DNA from: Nitrososphaerales archaeon
GTDB lineage: Archaea > Thermoproteota > Nitrososphaeria > Nitrososphaerales > Gagatemarchaeaceae
NCBI GenBank assembly: GCA_032906765.1
Contig: JAJTZB010000004.1
Location: forward strand, 145,972-209,971
DNA length: 64,000 nucleotides
Reading direction: 5' to 3'
Below are positions 8,516-16,059 of the stretch, one piece after another. How positions within the stretch are numbered: position 1 is the stretch's first letter; the number at the start of each line of letters is the position of its first letter. The position numbers and the translations under genes are program-made. The notes beneath the pieces are model-generated. The model was not told the DNA's origin. It saw nothing but the letters and a program-made list of their open reading frames with translations, and ran no database searches.

Positions 8516-8872
8516 TCACTTCGACCTTATCATCGTGAGGAGCATCTTGAACCTCGTGGTCGCCAACACTGCGTGAGGCTTTCCTGCCGGGAGGACGATT
8601 GCTTCGCCCGCTTTCAGTCGGTTCTTCACTCCCGCTATCTTAACCTCGGCCTCGCCCTCAAGGACGTGCAGGAGGGCGTCAAACGGAGCCGAGTGCTCGC
8701 TCAGGCCGTCTCCCTCGTCGAAGGCGAATAACGTCACGGAGCCTGCCCTGCTGTTCATGAGAGTGCGGCTGACGACTGAACCCTGCTGGTAGGAGACGAG
8801 CGAAGCCAGCTCGACCCTTTGAGCGGGCGCCAACCCTCCCTTCGCCCCCGACGGTTTCCTTTCATTTGCCAT
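8516..8872 (-). CDS. cupin-domain protein
   Basis: A protein of about 118 residues starting MANERKPSG. It is a single small cupin barrel: motif 1 is degenerate around GDGLSEHSAPFDALLHVLEGE, and motif 2 is LPAGKPHAVLATTRFKML. Metal-binding positions are partly kept (His in SEHSAPF, His in KPHAV). It resembles small stress or AraC-like sensor cupins of unknown substrate. The gene converges with the ABC operon. Confidence 0.75.
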   Translation of the reverse strand: MANERKPSGAKGGLAPAQRVELASLVSYQQGSVVSRTLMNSRAGSVTLFAFDEGDGLSEHSAPFDALLHVLEGEAEVKIAGVKNRLKAGEAIVLPAGKPHAVLATTRFKMLLTMIRSK

Positions 8873-8967
8873 CGCAAGACGTGGAAGGAGTGGTGTCGCT
8901 TTTAGACGTTCGTCGCTGCGACGGCCATGCTGCGCGTCGGGTTCATGAAGTTCAGGCCTCGAACAGC

Positions 8968-9372
8968 TCACTTGCCGCCGAGCCACAAAGTGTCGGGCAA
9001 GCCTCTGAAATGCTGGTCGCCCGTGAGGACTTGGGCCTGGCTAATCCTTGCGGAAGCGAGCACCACGGCGTCCGCCAGTCCCGGTTTCGGGAGGCCGTTC
9101 TCTCCGGCTCTTTTCACCAGCACGATGGACGACTTCGCCGATTCTTCCGCGATCGAGATATCGATTCCAAGCACCTGGGTGGCCTCCGTTACTGTCTGCA
9201 GCCACCTCCGGATGGCCCGCGGCTCTTCACCCTCCCTGAGGTACTTGACAGCGAGCTCGGCCAGGACCACGTCGGGGGTGAACGCCTCGTCTGATGCTTC
9301 TAGCTGCTCCTTCGCAGCCTTTCCCGCAGCGCTTCCCTTGAATATCTCGACCCAGGCGTACGAGTCAACCAT
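8968..9372 (-). CDS. PIN-domain toxin (VapC-like)
   Basis: A protein of about 134 residues. It begins MVDSYAWVEIFKG (first catalytic Asp), then LAELAVKYLREGE (Glu), and GLADAVVLASARISQAQVLTGDQHF (the paired C-terminal Asp residues). The start codon overlaps the antitoxin stop by 8 bp, giving tight coupling. A ribonuclease toxin is the expected function. Confidence 0.85.
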   Translation of the reverse strand: MVDSYAWVEIFKGSAAGKAAKEQLEASDEAFTPDVVLAELAVKYLREGEEPRAIRRWLQTVTEATQVLGIDISIAEESAKSSIVLVKRAGENGLPKPGLADAVVLASARISQAQVLTGDQHFRGLPDTLWLGGK

Positions 9373-9574
9373 GGCCCTCAAGGCGGTCCCTCTCTTCAAA
9401 CCTCCTTGACTTCGACTTGTCGCTCCCGAACGCGCTGTCAAGGATCTCTTTCCTCCGCTTCTTGACGAGAATCTCGATGGTCTCGTCCATGCTCCTTGCG
9501 TGCAGGCTCCGCTGAAGGGCCGCCAGCTTCCTCACAGTTTCTCTTGAGACCTTCACAGTGGTGGATCCGGCCAT
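9365..9574 (-). CDS. ribbon-helix-helix antitoxin (VapB-like)
   Basis: A 69-residue protein. An RHH domain covers residues about 1-45 (TVKVSRETVRKLAALQRSLHARSMDETIEILVKKRR) with an Arg/Asp-rich C-terminal tail for toxin binding. The shorter ATG at 9574 is preferred because the promoter with its palindromic operator sits just upstream. It is coupled to the PIN toxin. Confidence 0.82.
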   Translation of the reverse strand: MAGSTTVKVSRETVRKLAALQRSLHARSMDETIEILVKKRRKEILDSAFGSDKSKSRRFEERDRLEGHG

Positions 9575-9587
9575 TTCTTGCAAGGAG

Positions 9588-9607
9588 TATACTGGTATAC
9601 CAGTATA
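9588..9607 (-). promoter_or_regulatory. 20-bp perfect palindromic operator with TATA box
   Basis: TATACTGGTATACCAGTATA is an exact 20-bp palindrome, 14 bp upstream of the vapB-like ATG. The overlapping TTATATACTGG on the minus strand can serve as the archaeal TATA element. Binding of the RHH antitoxin here would block transcription factor B/TBP access, giving autorepression (inference). Confidence 0.75.
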
Positions 9608-9697
9608 TAAGAGCCGCCTCGGTTTGAACGTGCCCGTTCCTCCGCAAGAGAAGCCGCGACGAATCGAGGTACCGTCCACCGATCATCGGCATGCGTG

Positions 9698-9748
9698 TGG
9701 GTTCGTTGCGCGTCCGCTGGGACACGCACTGTTCTCATCCTGCGTTGA
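9698..9748 (+). repeat. dispersed intergenic repeat, copy 4
   Basis: GTGTGGGTTCGTTGCGCGTC followed by CGCTGGGACA and then TTCTCATCCTGCGTTGAG. Both halves of the element are present. The CATCCTGCGTTG part matches copy 12 beside 23S almost exactly. It lies between the toxin-antitoxin promoter and the 3' end of the HNH gene. Confidence 0.8.
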
Positions 9749-9778
9749 GTTATGGGTGTCAGATAGAAAAAATGATTC

Positions 9779-10318
9779 TTAAGACTTCGTGAACTTGCCT
9801 TCGAGACAATAGACCGATAGGTTTCCCTCGGCAAGGCATTTTGCGCCCAAATCACACCCCGAGCAGAGGTCCTTGGGCGTTGCCGTCAGTGTCCCACGGG
9901 CCTCGTGAAGCGAGTAGAGCAATTTCAGGTACTTCCCCTCGGCAATCCTAGGCAGGTCGTTTCTGTTCTCCAAGCCATACCACTCGTAGAGTCTCTTGCT
10001 TCCCTTTCTCGAGTTGCAGCTGGCGCATACCCAGACAGCGTTTTCTAGGACGTCTGGTCCTCCCCGAACTCTGGGGAGCATGTGTTCAACTGTCAAATTT
10101 CCTTTGGAGCCGCAGTACACACAGGTGTCCGGTTTTTCGTGCTCCTTGACATACTCCCTGATAGAGGAAGACCACTGCATTTCGCCAGACTGGAGTTTCT
10201 TGAATCTGTTCATGATGAAACCGTAGTTGCTCTTTCCCTCACCTGCTGAGTTGGAGATTATCTTGGCGTACTGCCAGTACAGGAGATCTCTTACCGTCTT
10301 GACGGCCGACGGAGGCAA
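9779..10318 (-). CDS. HNH endonuclease-like protein
   Basis: A 179-residue protein. The central HNH core comprises TCVYCGSKG, then LTVEHMLPRVRGGPD, then ENAVWVCASCNSRKGSKR (about residues 75-125). It has the treble-clef cysteine pairs and the catalytic His in VEHMLPR. A second cysteine cluster near the C-terminus (CSGCDLGAKC...YC, about 150-172) suggests an additional metal site. Stand-alone HNH proteins may be restriction, homing or repair nucleases; nothing here decides. Confidence 0.75.
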   Translation of the reverse strand: MPPSAVKTVRDLLYWQYAKIISNSAGEGKSNYGFIMNRFKKLQSGEMQWSSSIREYVKEHEKPDTCVYCGSKGNLTVEHMLPRVRGGPDVLENAVWVCASCNSRKGSKRLYEWYGLENRNDLPRIAEGKYLKLLYSLHEARGTLTATPKDLCSGCDLGAKCLAEGNLSVYCLEGKFTKS

Positions 10319-10417
10319 CTTCGGGAGTGTTTGCTGTCCGCCGTATCATTTAAGGTTCAATCTAACACCGCTGCGTTCTCTTCGCACCATGGCTAGTCGT
10401 GGCCCCGCTGCCAAAGG

Positions 10418-10666
10418 CTACTTGTAGACTACGTCAGCTTCCCGAACTCTGTCAGCTACCTTCAAACCGATTGATTGACCCGAACATGCACTCGTAACGG
10501 TCTTGTGCTCAATCTGCATTGATTCGATGGTTTGTTCCAAGTGAGTGTTTCTGCCGACGATCTCAATCCTGTCGCCTGCAGCCAGTGGAAGTTTCAGTTC
10601 TACCACGGCCACAAGTATCTTTGGATAGAAGTGGGTCACCCTGCCAACCTCTTGCTTCTCTTCCAT
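10418..10666 (-). CDS. small beta-barrel protein related to EF-Tu domain 2
   Basis: An 82-residue protein. The pattern VGRVTHFYPKILVAVVELK...LAAGDRIEIVGRNTHLEQTIESMQIEHKTV...GQSIGLKVADRVREADVVYK has the strand order of the translation-factor domain 2 barrel. The same fold occurs as a tail of U32 peptidases. It has no GTPase domain. The cellular role of the isolated barrel is unknown; RNA or protein binding is plausible. Confidence 0.65.
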   Translation of the reverse strand: MEEKQEVGRVTHFYPKILVAVVELKLPLAAGDRIEIVGRNTHLEQTIESMQIEHKTVTSACSGQSIGLKVADRVREADVVYK

Positions 10667-10738
10667 TCACTGTAGAAGAGAATGAAGTTACATAATAAGG
10701 TAGGTCTGGCTGTCCTGCGTGGAACTCAGTACGCTGGA

Positions 10739-11482
10739 CTAGGCCGTTGGCACCCCAACGGGTTGAATGTACATCGGTTTCTCGTCAGTCCCAACTCCCA
10801 ACACCGCGCGGACGGCGTCGTCGTCAAAGGCTCCTATCACAACCGTCGCAAGACCCAGAGACTGGGCCTGGAGGAAGGCGTTCTCGGCGGCGTGCCCTGT
10901 CTCCAGAAACGCGTACTGGACTCCCCTATCGCCGTACTTGACGGTGGTCCTTTCGAGAACAGCTGTTGTCACCAGGTTCACAGCCGCGAACCCAACAGCG
11001 TCCTGATCAAGCGCCGCTGCCTTCAGCCTGGAAGAAATGTCGCCGCTCTTGACCAGGGCCAGGCTGTTCTCTGGGACCGAATAATGGTAGATACCAGCGT
11101 CTAGCCCCGTTACTCCTGCCTCTTTGACGACGGCATACACCTCTAGTGGGTAAAGAGCGCCGGCCGAAGGAGCGGTCCTAAATCCGTGAGCTGGCTCTGT
11201 GATTCCCTGCGTTGCCCAAAGGAGCTGCGAAAGTTGCATGAGAGTGAGTGGTTCGCTCGCGTACTCCCTGACGGACCTTCTCCGAGCGATGGCTTCCTCG
11301 ACAGACATCCGTCCTTTAGTGTTGGGAGGAGAAAGTTTTGCCGCTATGGGTTTCGATTGTCGACCGACTAGGGCTAGGAAGCCCAAGAAACCTGATTCCA
11401 CACCACCGATTGCGACACCTAGAATTGTTGGAATTCGCAGAAGACTCCTTCGCGAATGTCCGCCTGGCACGAATAACCACAT
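10739..11482 (-). CDS. SagB-type nitroreductase with Tat-like leader
   Basis: A 247-residue protein. Residues 9-40 read HSRRSLLRIPTILGVAIGGVES, a twin-arginine-like signal followed by a hydrophobic core. The FMN-binding nitroreductase/SagB domain covers about 55-245 (ARRRSVREYASEPLTLMQLSQLLWATQG, APSAGALYPLEVYAV, ETGHAAENAFLQAQSLGLATVVIGAF). SagB-like enzymes oxidise azolines or reduce flavin-dependent substrates. Here the leader suggests an extracytoplasmic oxidoreductase. No cyclodehydratase partner is nearby, so a peptide-modification role is not supported. Confidence 0.78.
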   Translation of the reverse strand: MWLFVPGGHSRRSLLRIPTILGVAIGGVESGFLGFLALVGRQSKPIAAKLSPPNTKGRMSVEEAIARRRSVREYASEPLTLMQLSQLLWATQGITEPAHGFRTAPSAGALYPLEVYAVVKEAGVTGLDAGIYHYSVPENSLALVKSGDISSRLKAAALDQDAVGFAAVNLVTTAVLERTTVKYGDRGVQYAFLETGHAAENAFLQAQSLGLATVVIGAFDDDAVRAVLGVGTDEKPMYIQPVGVPTA

Positions 11483-11877
11483 AATTTGTTTTCGTCATCG
11501 TTTCAGTTAAACCTTGGCAAGCCTTTCATTTTGGTCCTTTAGACACTTCTGCGTAATGTTACATCAACCACTGGGCATATATTGACATAAGACGAGATCA
11601 GTTGTTCGGCTTGACGTTCATGCGTGTTTGGTCGGAGTGTAAGACACCAACAAAGAATCTCTACTTGGCGGGAGCGAAGGAGGAACATAAGGCTCTGTTC
11701 AAGAGATGGTTGCTCACGGACTGGAGGTCTGAGCTCAAGTATCCAGGGTATGCTCGTTCGCCTGATAGAAAACAGATACTCGACTACCTGTGATTCGCAC
11801 TGAACCCCAACCGAAGTCGGGTTGGAGATTGCGATGTGCGCTTCGTTGTAAATCATGATAGGTCGAAGGCACTGATA
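11483..11877. other. intergenic stretch without a convincing gene
   Basis: A 395-bp, comparatively AT-rich gap between the nitroreductase and SET-protein starts. It must hold both divergent promoters. A 63-codon frame at 11602-11793 (plus) shows no recognisable domain and I do not call it a gene. No repeat copy is seen here. Confidence 0.5.
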
Positions 11878-12387
11878 ATGGGAATGGAAAGTCCTGTAGA
11901 GGTTCGAAGATCGGTGATTCAAGGGTTTGGCGTCTTCGCGCTTGGAGATTTCGAAGCGGGTGAACAGATATTTGACATAGACGACTCGGACGTCGTCTCA
12001 GACTTCTCAAAGCTTACGAGACACGACTATGAGTTCGAGCTTGATTATCTAGAAAGCGGGAAGGTGGTACGACTGAGGCCTCCGTTCAGGTGCGTCAACC
12101 ATTCGTGTAATCCAAACGCGTATGTGAAGACAATCGATGGCCAAAGGAAAGCGCTGGCGATGCGGGAAATCAGAGTTGGAGAAGAAATAACCTATGATTA
12201 CTCGACAAACGGCTACAGCGACGGAACGTTCGAATGCCACTGCGGCAGTAGGAATTGCAGGAAGGTATACCACGGGAACTTCTTCGGGCTTCCCCGAGCC
12301 ACCCAGATCAGGTATCTGCCCTACATAGAAGACTGGTTCAAGAGCGAGCATAAGGAAGACTTCGAGTCGTTGCTAGGGTCTCTTTGA
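11878..12387 (+). CDS. SET-domain lysine methyltransferase-like protein
   Basis: A protein of about 169 residues that is almost entirely a SET domain. It starts SPVEVRRSVIQGFGVFALGDFEAGE, contains the SAM/knot motif VNHSCNPNAYV and the catalytic GEEITYDYSTN. It ends with a post-SET-like zinc motif CHCGSRNCRKVYHG. These would transfer a methyl group from SAM to lysine. Archaea have few SET proteins; possible substrates are chromatin proteins such as Alba or Cren7-like proteins. The start is ambiguous between two close ATGs. A repeat copy follows the gene. Confidence 0.82.
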   Translation: MGMESPVEVRRSVIQGFGVFALGDFEAGEQIFDIDDSDVVSDFSKLTRHDYEFELDYLESGKVVRLRPPFRCVNHSCNPNAYVKTIDGQRKALAMREIRVGEEITYDYSTNGYSDGTFECHCGSRNCRKVYHGNFFGLPRATQIRYLPYIEDWFKSEHKEDFESLLGSL

Positions 12388-12410
12388 ATCGGAGATTCAG
12401 CTGTACACAG

Positions 12411-12432
12411 AGTTCGTTACGCCTCTGAGAGG
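12411..12432 (+). repeat. dispersed intergenic repeat, copy 5 (diverged)
   Basis: AGTTCGTTACGCCTCTGAGA aligns with the repeat core GGGTTCATTGCGCCTCCGCC with several mismatches. It is positioned 24 bp after the SET gene stop and upstream of the convergent archaemetzincin gene, in plus orientation like all other copies. Confidence 0.5.
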
Positions 12433-12563
12433 AATTTGGAGAAGTTCGGCGCTCATGCCGCCAGACGGCCGTACCGAATACTCCGAGAATGATGTTGGCG
12501 CTACAAATGGCGAAATTCTCCACAACGAGAAAAGCGTTCTCGAAGGCGCCGATGAACGCCAGA

Positions 12564-13067
12564 TCAAAGTCGTCTTTTTCGAGCGCAAGCTGGGCAGAAG
12601 TCCAGTCCCTTTCTGTCCGTTTCGGTAAGAGTGTTGGAGAACCACATGATGCAGGAATCATTGTAGCAGTGCTCCAAACCCTCGAGGTGCCCCACTTCGT
12701 GGATTACCTCCTTGGCAAGTCTGGCGACAAACGCACCACTCTCGTTCCGAAGCCTGTGCCACGAAACAACGGCGAGGCCCTCGCGCCTCAACGCGAGCCC
12801 GAAGACGAAGTTCAGCGGGGGCGTGTACAAGTCCATGCCGGTGAGACCGATGCAGAATCGGCTCGGCGACGAGAACCTCTCGACGCTCCCTCTGATCACT
12901 TTGTCGGCTCTCCACTGTCCTCTTGCGGGGTCAAACCCTGTGTGGCACTCCGCCCTTCCAAGCAAGCTGACATCGGCTCCCAGCTTCTCTGAAACTATGG
13001 CGACCACTTGGTCAATGATCTCAATCTCGATGTCGTCGAGTAGAACCACCCCCAGAGGCTTGATCAT
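12564..13067 (-). CDS. amzA: archaemetzincin zinc metallopeptidase
   Basis: A 167-residue protein. The metzincin zinc site HEVGHLEGLEHC (HExxHxxGxxH, about residues 123-133) is followed by the archaemetzincin cysteines and Met-turn (CIMWFSNTLTETDRKGLDFCPACARK), which bind a second zinc. The length matches family members. It is a predicted cytoplasmic aminopeptidase-like zinc protease of unknown physiological substrate. Confidence 0.92.
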   Translation of the reverse strand: MIKPLGVVLLDDIEIEIIDQVVAIVSEKLGADVSLLGRAECHTGFDPARGQWRADKVIRGSVERFSSPSRFCIGLTGMDLYTPPLNFVFGLALRREGLAVVSWHRLRNESGAFVARLAKEVIHEVGHLEGLEHCYNDSCIMWFSNTLTETDRKGLDFCPACARKRRL

Positions 13068-13198
13068 TTCTGCTCACGCAGACGGACTTCGGTCATGGAT
13101 AAGAATGGACCGATTGGGAGGCGGCCAATCAGGGCAGGCGCAGTTGTCGGGGAGGTTTGGTGCGGGAAGCCCTTTAACTCTGAGCGCGTTGCGAAGGA

Positions 13199-14314
13199 TT
13201 GCAATCGATGCTCAGACCTGATGCGTCGTCCTGCTGGGGAGACCCCGTCGTCAGAGACAGGCTGAGTTGGTACCATCAAGTGATGCTGGACCAGAGGCCT
13301 GCGAAGTTCTTGATTAGCAAGAGCATTCCCACCGAGCTTATCCTCGAGAATGCGAGTGAGGAGCGCCTGTGGGAGGAGCATACGGAATTGGCCGAGGAAT
13401 TCAAGGTACTGTTTCAGAAGGTCGTGGAAGGCTACCAGGTTGACTTGGCTCGTCTTCCGGCGCGGAGCTTTCTCGATGTCAAGGCAGAGCTACTCCGTCG
13501 GATGCTCAGGCACTGCGTGTTCTGCGAATGGAGATGCAAGGTCGACAGGGTGGAAGGAGCGCGGAAGGGCGCGTGCCAGATGAACGCGACGACCAGGGTC
13601 GCCACGTGGTTCCATCACTTCGGAGAGGAGGCACCACTTGTAGGCACGGGAGGCTCGGGCACGGTGTTCTTCAGCGGGTGCGTCTTCAGGTGCGTCTTCT
13701 GTCAGAATTGGGATATCTCCCAGTATCCGCTGAACGGTGAGAAGGTTGACGGGAGAGGATTAGCTTCGATAATGAGGATTCTAAGAAACGAGGGTGCGGC
13801 CAACATCAACCTCGTCGGTGGGGAGCCGACTCCCAATCTTCACACGATAGTGGATGGGATGAAATTCTTGGATACAAACGTACCGATGCTCTGGAACAGT
13901 GACATGTACCTCACGGTCGAGGCGATGAAGATTCTGACCGACCTCATTGACGTCTGGCTCCCAGACTTCAAGTATGGAAACGACAAGTGCGCCCTCAGAC
14001 TGTCCAAGGTGATGCGTTACATGGAAGCGACGACGAGGAATCATAGGCTTGCGTACGAGAATGGCGACATAATCATAAGGCATCTGGTCCTGCCGAGTCA
14101 CTTCGAGTGTTGCACGAGGCCTGTCTTGGATTGGATAGCAGAGAACTGTCCAAGGGCGCTCGTGAACGTCATGGGGCAGTACCGTCCCGACTACAGGGTC
14201 CGTGAGGAACCGGAACGGTACAGCGACATAGGGCGAAGCCCGAGCTGGGATGAAATAACGAAGGCACAACGTTACGCCGAAAGGCTCGGACTGATTTGGA
14301 GACAGGTCTCCTAG
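13199..14314 (+). CDS. radical SAM protein, PflX/activase-like
   Basis: A 371-residue protein with a TTG start. The radical-SAM [4Fe-4S] motif is SGCVFRCVFCQNWDIS (CxxxCxxC, about residues 161-168). It is preceded by an extra cysteine region HCVFCEWRCKVDR (about 101-111) typical of the COG1313/PflX group. GGEPTPNLHTI is the second SAM-binding element. The family resembles pyruvate formate-lyase activases, but no glycyl-radical enzyme is in the window, so the target is unknown. Confidence 0.85.
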   Translation: MQSMLRPDASSCWGDPVVRDRLSWYHQVMLDQRPAKFLISKSIPTELILENASEERLWEEHTELAEEFKVLFQKVVEGYQVDLARLPARSFLDVKAELLRRMLRHCVFCEWRCKVDRVEGARKGACQMNATTRVATWFHHFGEEAPLVGTGGSGTVFFSGCVFRCVFCQNWDISQYPLNGEKVDGRGLASIMRILRNEGAANINLVGGEPTPNLHTIVDGMKFLDTNVPMLWNSDMYLTVEAMKILTDLIDVWLPDFKYGNDKCALRLSKVMRYMEATTRNHRLAYENGDIIIRHLVLPSHFECCTRPVLDWIAENCPRALVNVMGQYRPDYRVREEPERYSDIGRSPSWDEITKAQRYAERLGLIWRQVS

Positions 14315-14344
14315 CTGCCAATTGGGCGACCAAGAGCCTGGCGT

Positions 14345-14860
14345 TCAGCCGTAGGCGGGATATCTGATCCTGAGAAGCCGACGCATCTCTGAAGTGAGCT
14401 TGTCATCGAGTTCTCTCTGATGCTCGGATAGACCGACCTTCTGTGGGCCGGTGAAGATGAATGGTCCGTGGGCGTAGCTTCTCCCCTCTTCCGGTATGAC
14501 GGTCTTCGACCTGAGCACCGACAGGAGGCCGGCCGTCACCCTGTCTCTTGGATAGCCTTCGCCTCCCAGCATCTCGGGGATTAGTTCAGATGGAAGTTTT
14601 CTGTAGCCGTACGGAAACGGGCCAGATGGCTTCGGCGGATTTGCCTCGGTCGGAGAGCCAAGCACTATTGGGAGGGGCTTGAACAGAGAGTCTATCTTGA
14701 GCACCCACGCTCCGTGCGGTCCTGAAACTACGGCGTCGTAGAATCCGAACTTTGGGGAAGGGGAGATGACGAAACTCCATTCAGTCGGGTCCTTGGAGTA
14801 GCTCTGGAATATGCGTCTCCTGAGGTTCTCCCCTTCCAGAAGCTTCATGTCACTTCTCAA
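14345..14860 (-). CDS. hypothetical protein
   Basis: A 171-residue soluble protein rich in Pro, Arg and aromatic residues, with no cysteine cluster or membrane segment. A central stretch (SGPFPYGYRKLPSELIPEMLGGEGYP) looks loop-rich and the C-terminus is helical and basic. No family is recognised. It could start at the second Met (MKLLEGEN). It converges with the radical-SAM gene, whose stop lies 30 bp away. Confidence 0.55.
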   Translation of the reverse strand: MRSDMKLLEGENLRRRIFQSYSKDPTEWSFVISPSPKFGFYDAVVSGPHGAWVLKIDSLFKPLPIVLGSPTEANPPKPSGPFPYGYRKLPSELIPEMLGGEGYPRDRVTAGLLSVLRSKTVIPEEGRSYAHGPFIFTGPQKVGLSEHQRELDDKLTSEMRRLLRIRYPAYG

Positions 14861-14910
14861 CGGTCCGGAATGTAATAAGGTCTTGCACCTGCATCGTCCG
14901 AATGATGTCT

Positions 14911-14935
14911 GGGTTTATTGCGCCTTCGCAAGGAA
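14911..14935 (+). repeat. dispersed intergenic repeat, copy 6 (diverged)
   Basis: GGGTTTATTGCGCCTTCGCA followed by AGGAA. Only the first half of the element is recognisable. It lies in the divergent region between the hypothetical gene and cutA, in plus orientation. Confidence 0.6.
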
Positions 14936-15010
14936 CTGGTCGTTCTGTGTCAGGCGGTAGCCAGCGGACTGACCTGAACGTGTATTACGTCCCGCCAAGC
15001 CGATGAAGGC

Positions 15011-15346
15011 ATGTACTTGGCAGTCCTTGTGACGTGCCCGGAAGATACTGCGGAAAGGATAACCGGCGAAGTGCTGAAGCTGCGGCTGGCCGCATGCGTG
15101 AACATACTCGGCAGAGTGCGGAGCCGCTACCGATGGAAGGGCAGGCTGGAATCGGCGGATGAGAGCCTGCTACTGATCAAGACGAGGTCGGAGCTCTTCG
15201 AGAAGCTCGCGCGGGCGGTCAAGCGAATCCATCCCTACGAAACTCCGGAGATAATCGGGCTCCGCGTCGAAGGGGGAAACCGTCCCTACCTGGACTGGAT
15301 ACTGAGAGAGACCAGAATGGGTGCTAGGAAGGCGGCCAAGCGCTGA
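15011..15346 (+). CDS. cutA: CutA-like divalent-ion tolerance protein
   Basis: A 111-residue protein of family length. It has the CutA1 core: VLVTCPEDTAERI at the N-terminus, AACVNILGRVRSRYRWKG, LLIKTRSELFEKL and the signature HPYETPEIIGLRVEGGNRPYLDWI. CutA forms stable trimers implicated in copper and other metal tolerance, though the mechanism is unsettled. The stop codon overlaps the apparent start of the endonuclease V frame. Confidence 0.92.
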   Translation: MYLAVLVTCPEDTAERITGEVLKLRLAACVNILGRVRSRYRWKGRLESADESLLLIKTRSELFEKLARAVKRIHPYETPEIIGLRVEGGNRPYLDWILRETRMGARKAAKR

Positions 15347-15996
15347 AGGGAAGGTCAGGTGAAACGGCTACCACGCATGCCCTCGACCAAGCGGAGGCTG
15401 CCTTCTTCGCGGACCTCCAGAGGGTTCTCTACAGAGAGAAAACACCTCTTCCAAGGCACGTCTCAAGGATATGCGCTGTTGATGCGGCCTACCGCGGCAA
15501 TCGCGCTGTCGCTGTAGCATCGGTCGTCAATCAAGGACGACTCGTGGAGGAGAGCGTCTATGAGGGGAGCTGTAGTCTTCCGTACCTCAGTGGGCTGTTC
15601 TACCTGCGCGAGGGTCCGTTCGTGGTGGAGGCCGTGAGGAGGCTGAAGGTCCGGCCTCAACTCCTTTGCTTCGACGCTCACGGGGCTGCACATCCTCGCT
15701 CTGCAGGCCTCGCCACGGTGTGCGGCATGGTTCTCGGCATTCCGAGCGTCGGGATAGCGAAGTCGCTCTTGGTGGGAAAGGTCGCTTCTGGTCAAGGGGG
15801 CCTTGCGAGGATCGTGTATGACGGGAGGACGGTCGGTTTCGCCGTCAAAAACGACGGGGTCACGAGATACTGGAGCGCGGGATATTCGGTCGGCCTCGGT
15901 GGGCTGAAGTCTGTGATACGGAGGTATGCGCCCGTTTGTCTTCTAGTGATGTTCGAGTCTGATAGGGCAGCAAAGAAGCAGATTCGGTTTGTTTAG
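15343..15996 (+). CDS. nfi: endonuclease V (deoxyinosine nuclease), non-standard start
   Basis: About 217 residues of endonuclease V: the first catalytic Asp in ICAVDAAYRG, then QLLCFDAHGAAHPRSAGLAT (usually VDGHG.AHPR), then PSVGIAKSLLVG with the conserved Lys. It cleaves DNA near deoxyinosine. The frame opens after a TAG at 15325 and has no ATG, GTG or TTG until codon 68. The homologous N-terminus (ALDQAEAAFFADL) requires initiation upstream, so I place it at a CTG overlapping the cutA stop. A frameshift or assembly error is the alternative. Confidence 0.75.
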   Translation: MKGRSGETATTHALDQAEAAFFADLQRVLYREKTPLPRHVSRICAVDAAYRGNRAVAVASVVNQGRLVEESVYEGSCSLPYLSGLFYLREGPFVVEAVRRLKVRPQLLCFDAHGAAHPRSAGLATVCGMVLGIPSVGIAKSLLVGKVASGQGGLARIVYDGRTVGFAVKNDGVTRYWSAGYSVGLGGLKSVIRRYAPVCLLVMFESDRAAKKQIRFV

Positions 15997-16026
15997 GGTT
16001 GTCGCGCCTCCGCCGGGAAACTCGCC
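15995..16026 (+). repeat. dispersed intergenic repeat, copy 7
   Basis: AGGGTTGTCGCGCCTCCGCC followed by GGGAAACTCGCC. It begins inside the stop codon of the endonuclease V gene and lies in the narrow gap before the convergent coiled-coil gene, in plus orientation. Confidence 0.75.
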
Positions 16027-16059
16027 TAGGAAATTCGTTCTCGGAGAGGCGTAGCGCCT

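Noticed and set aside
11602..11793. 63-codon plus-strand frame between the nitroreductase and SET genes
   Set aside because: No domain, no clear promoter or ribosome site; retained only as a note on the gap.
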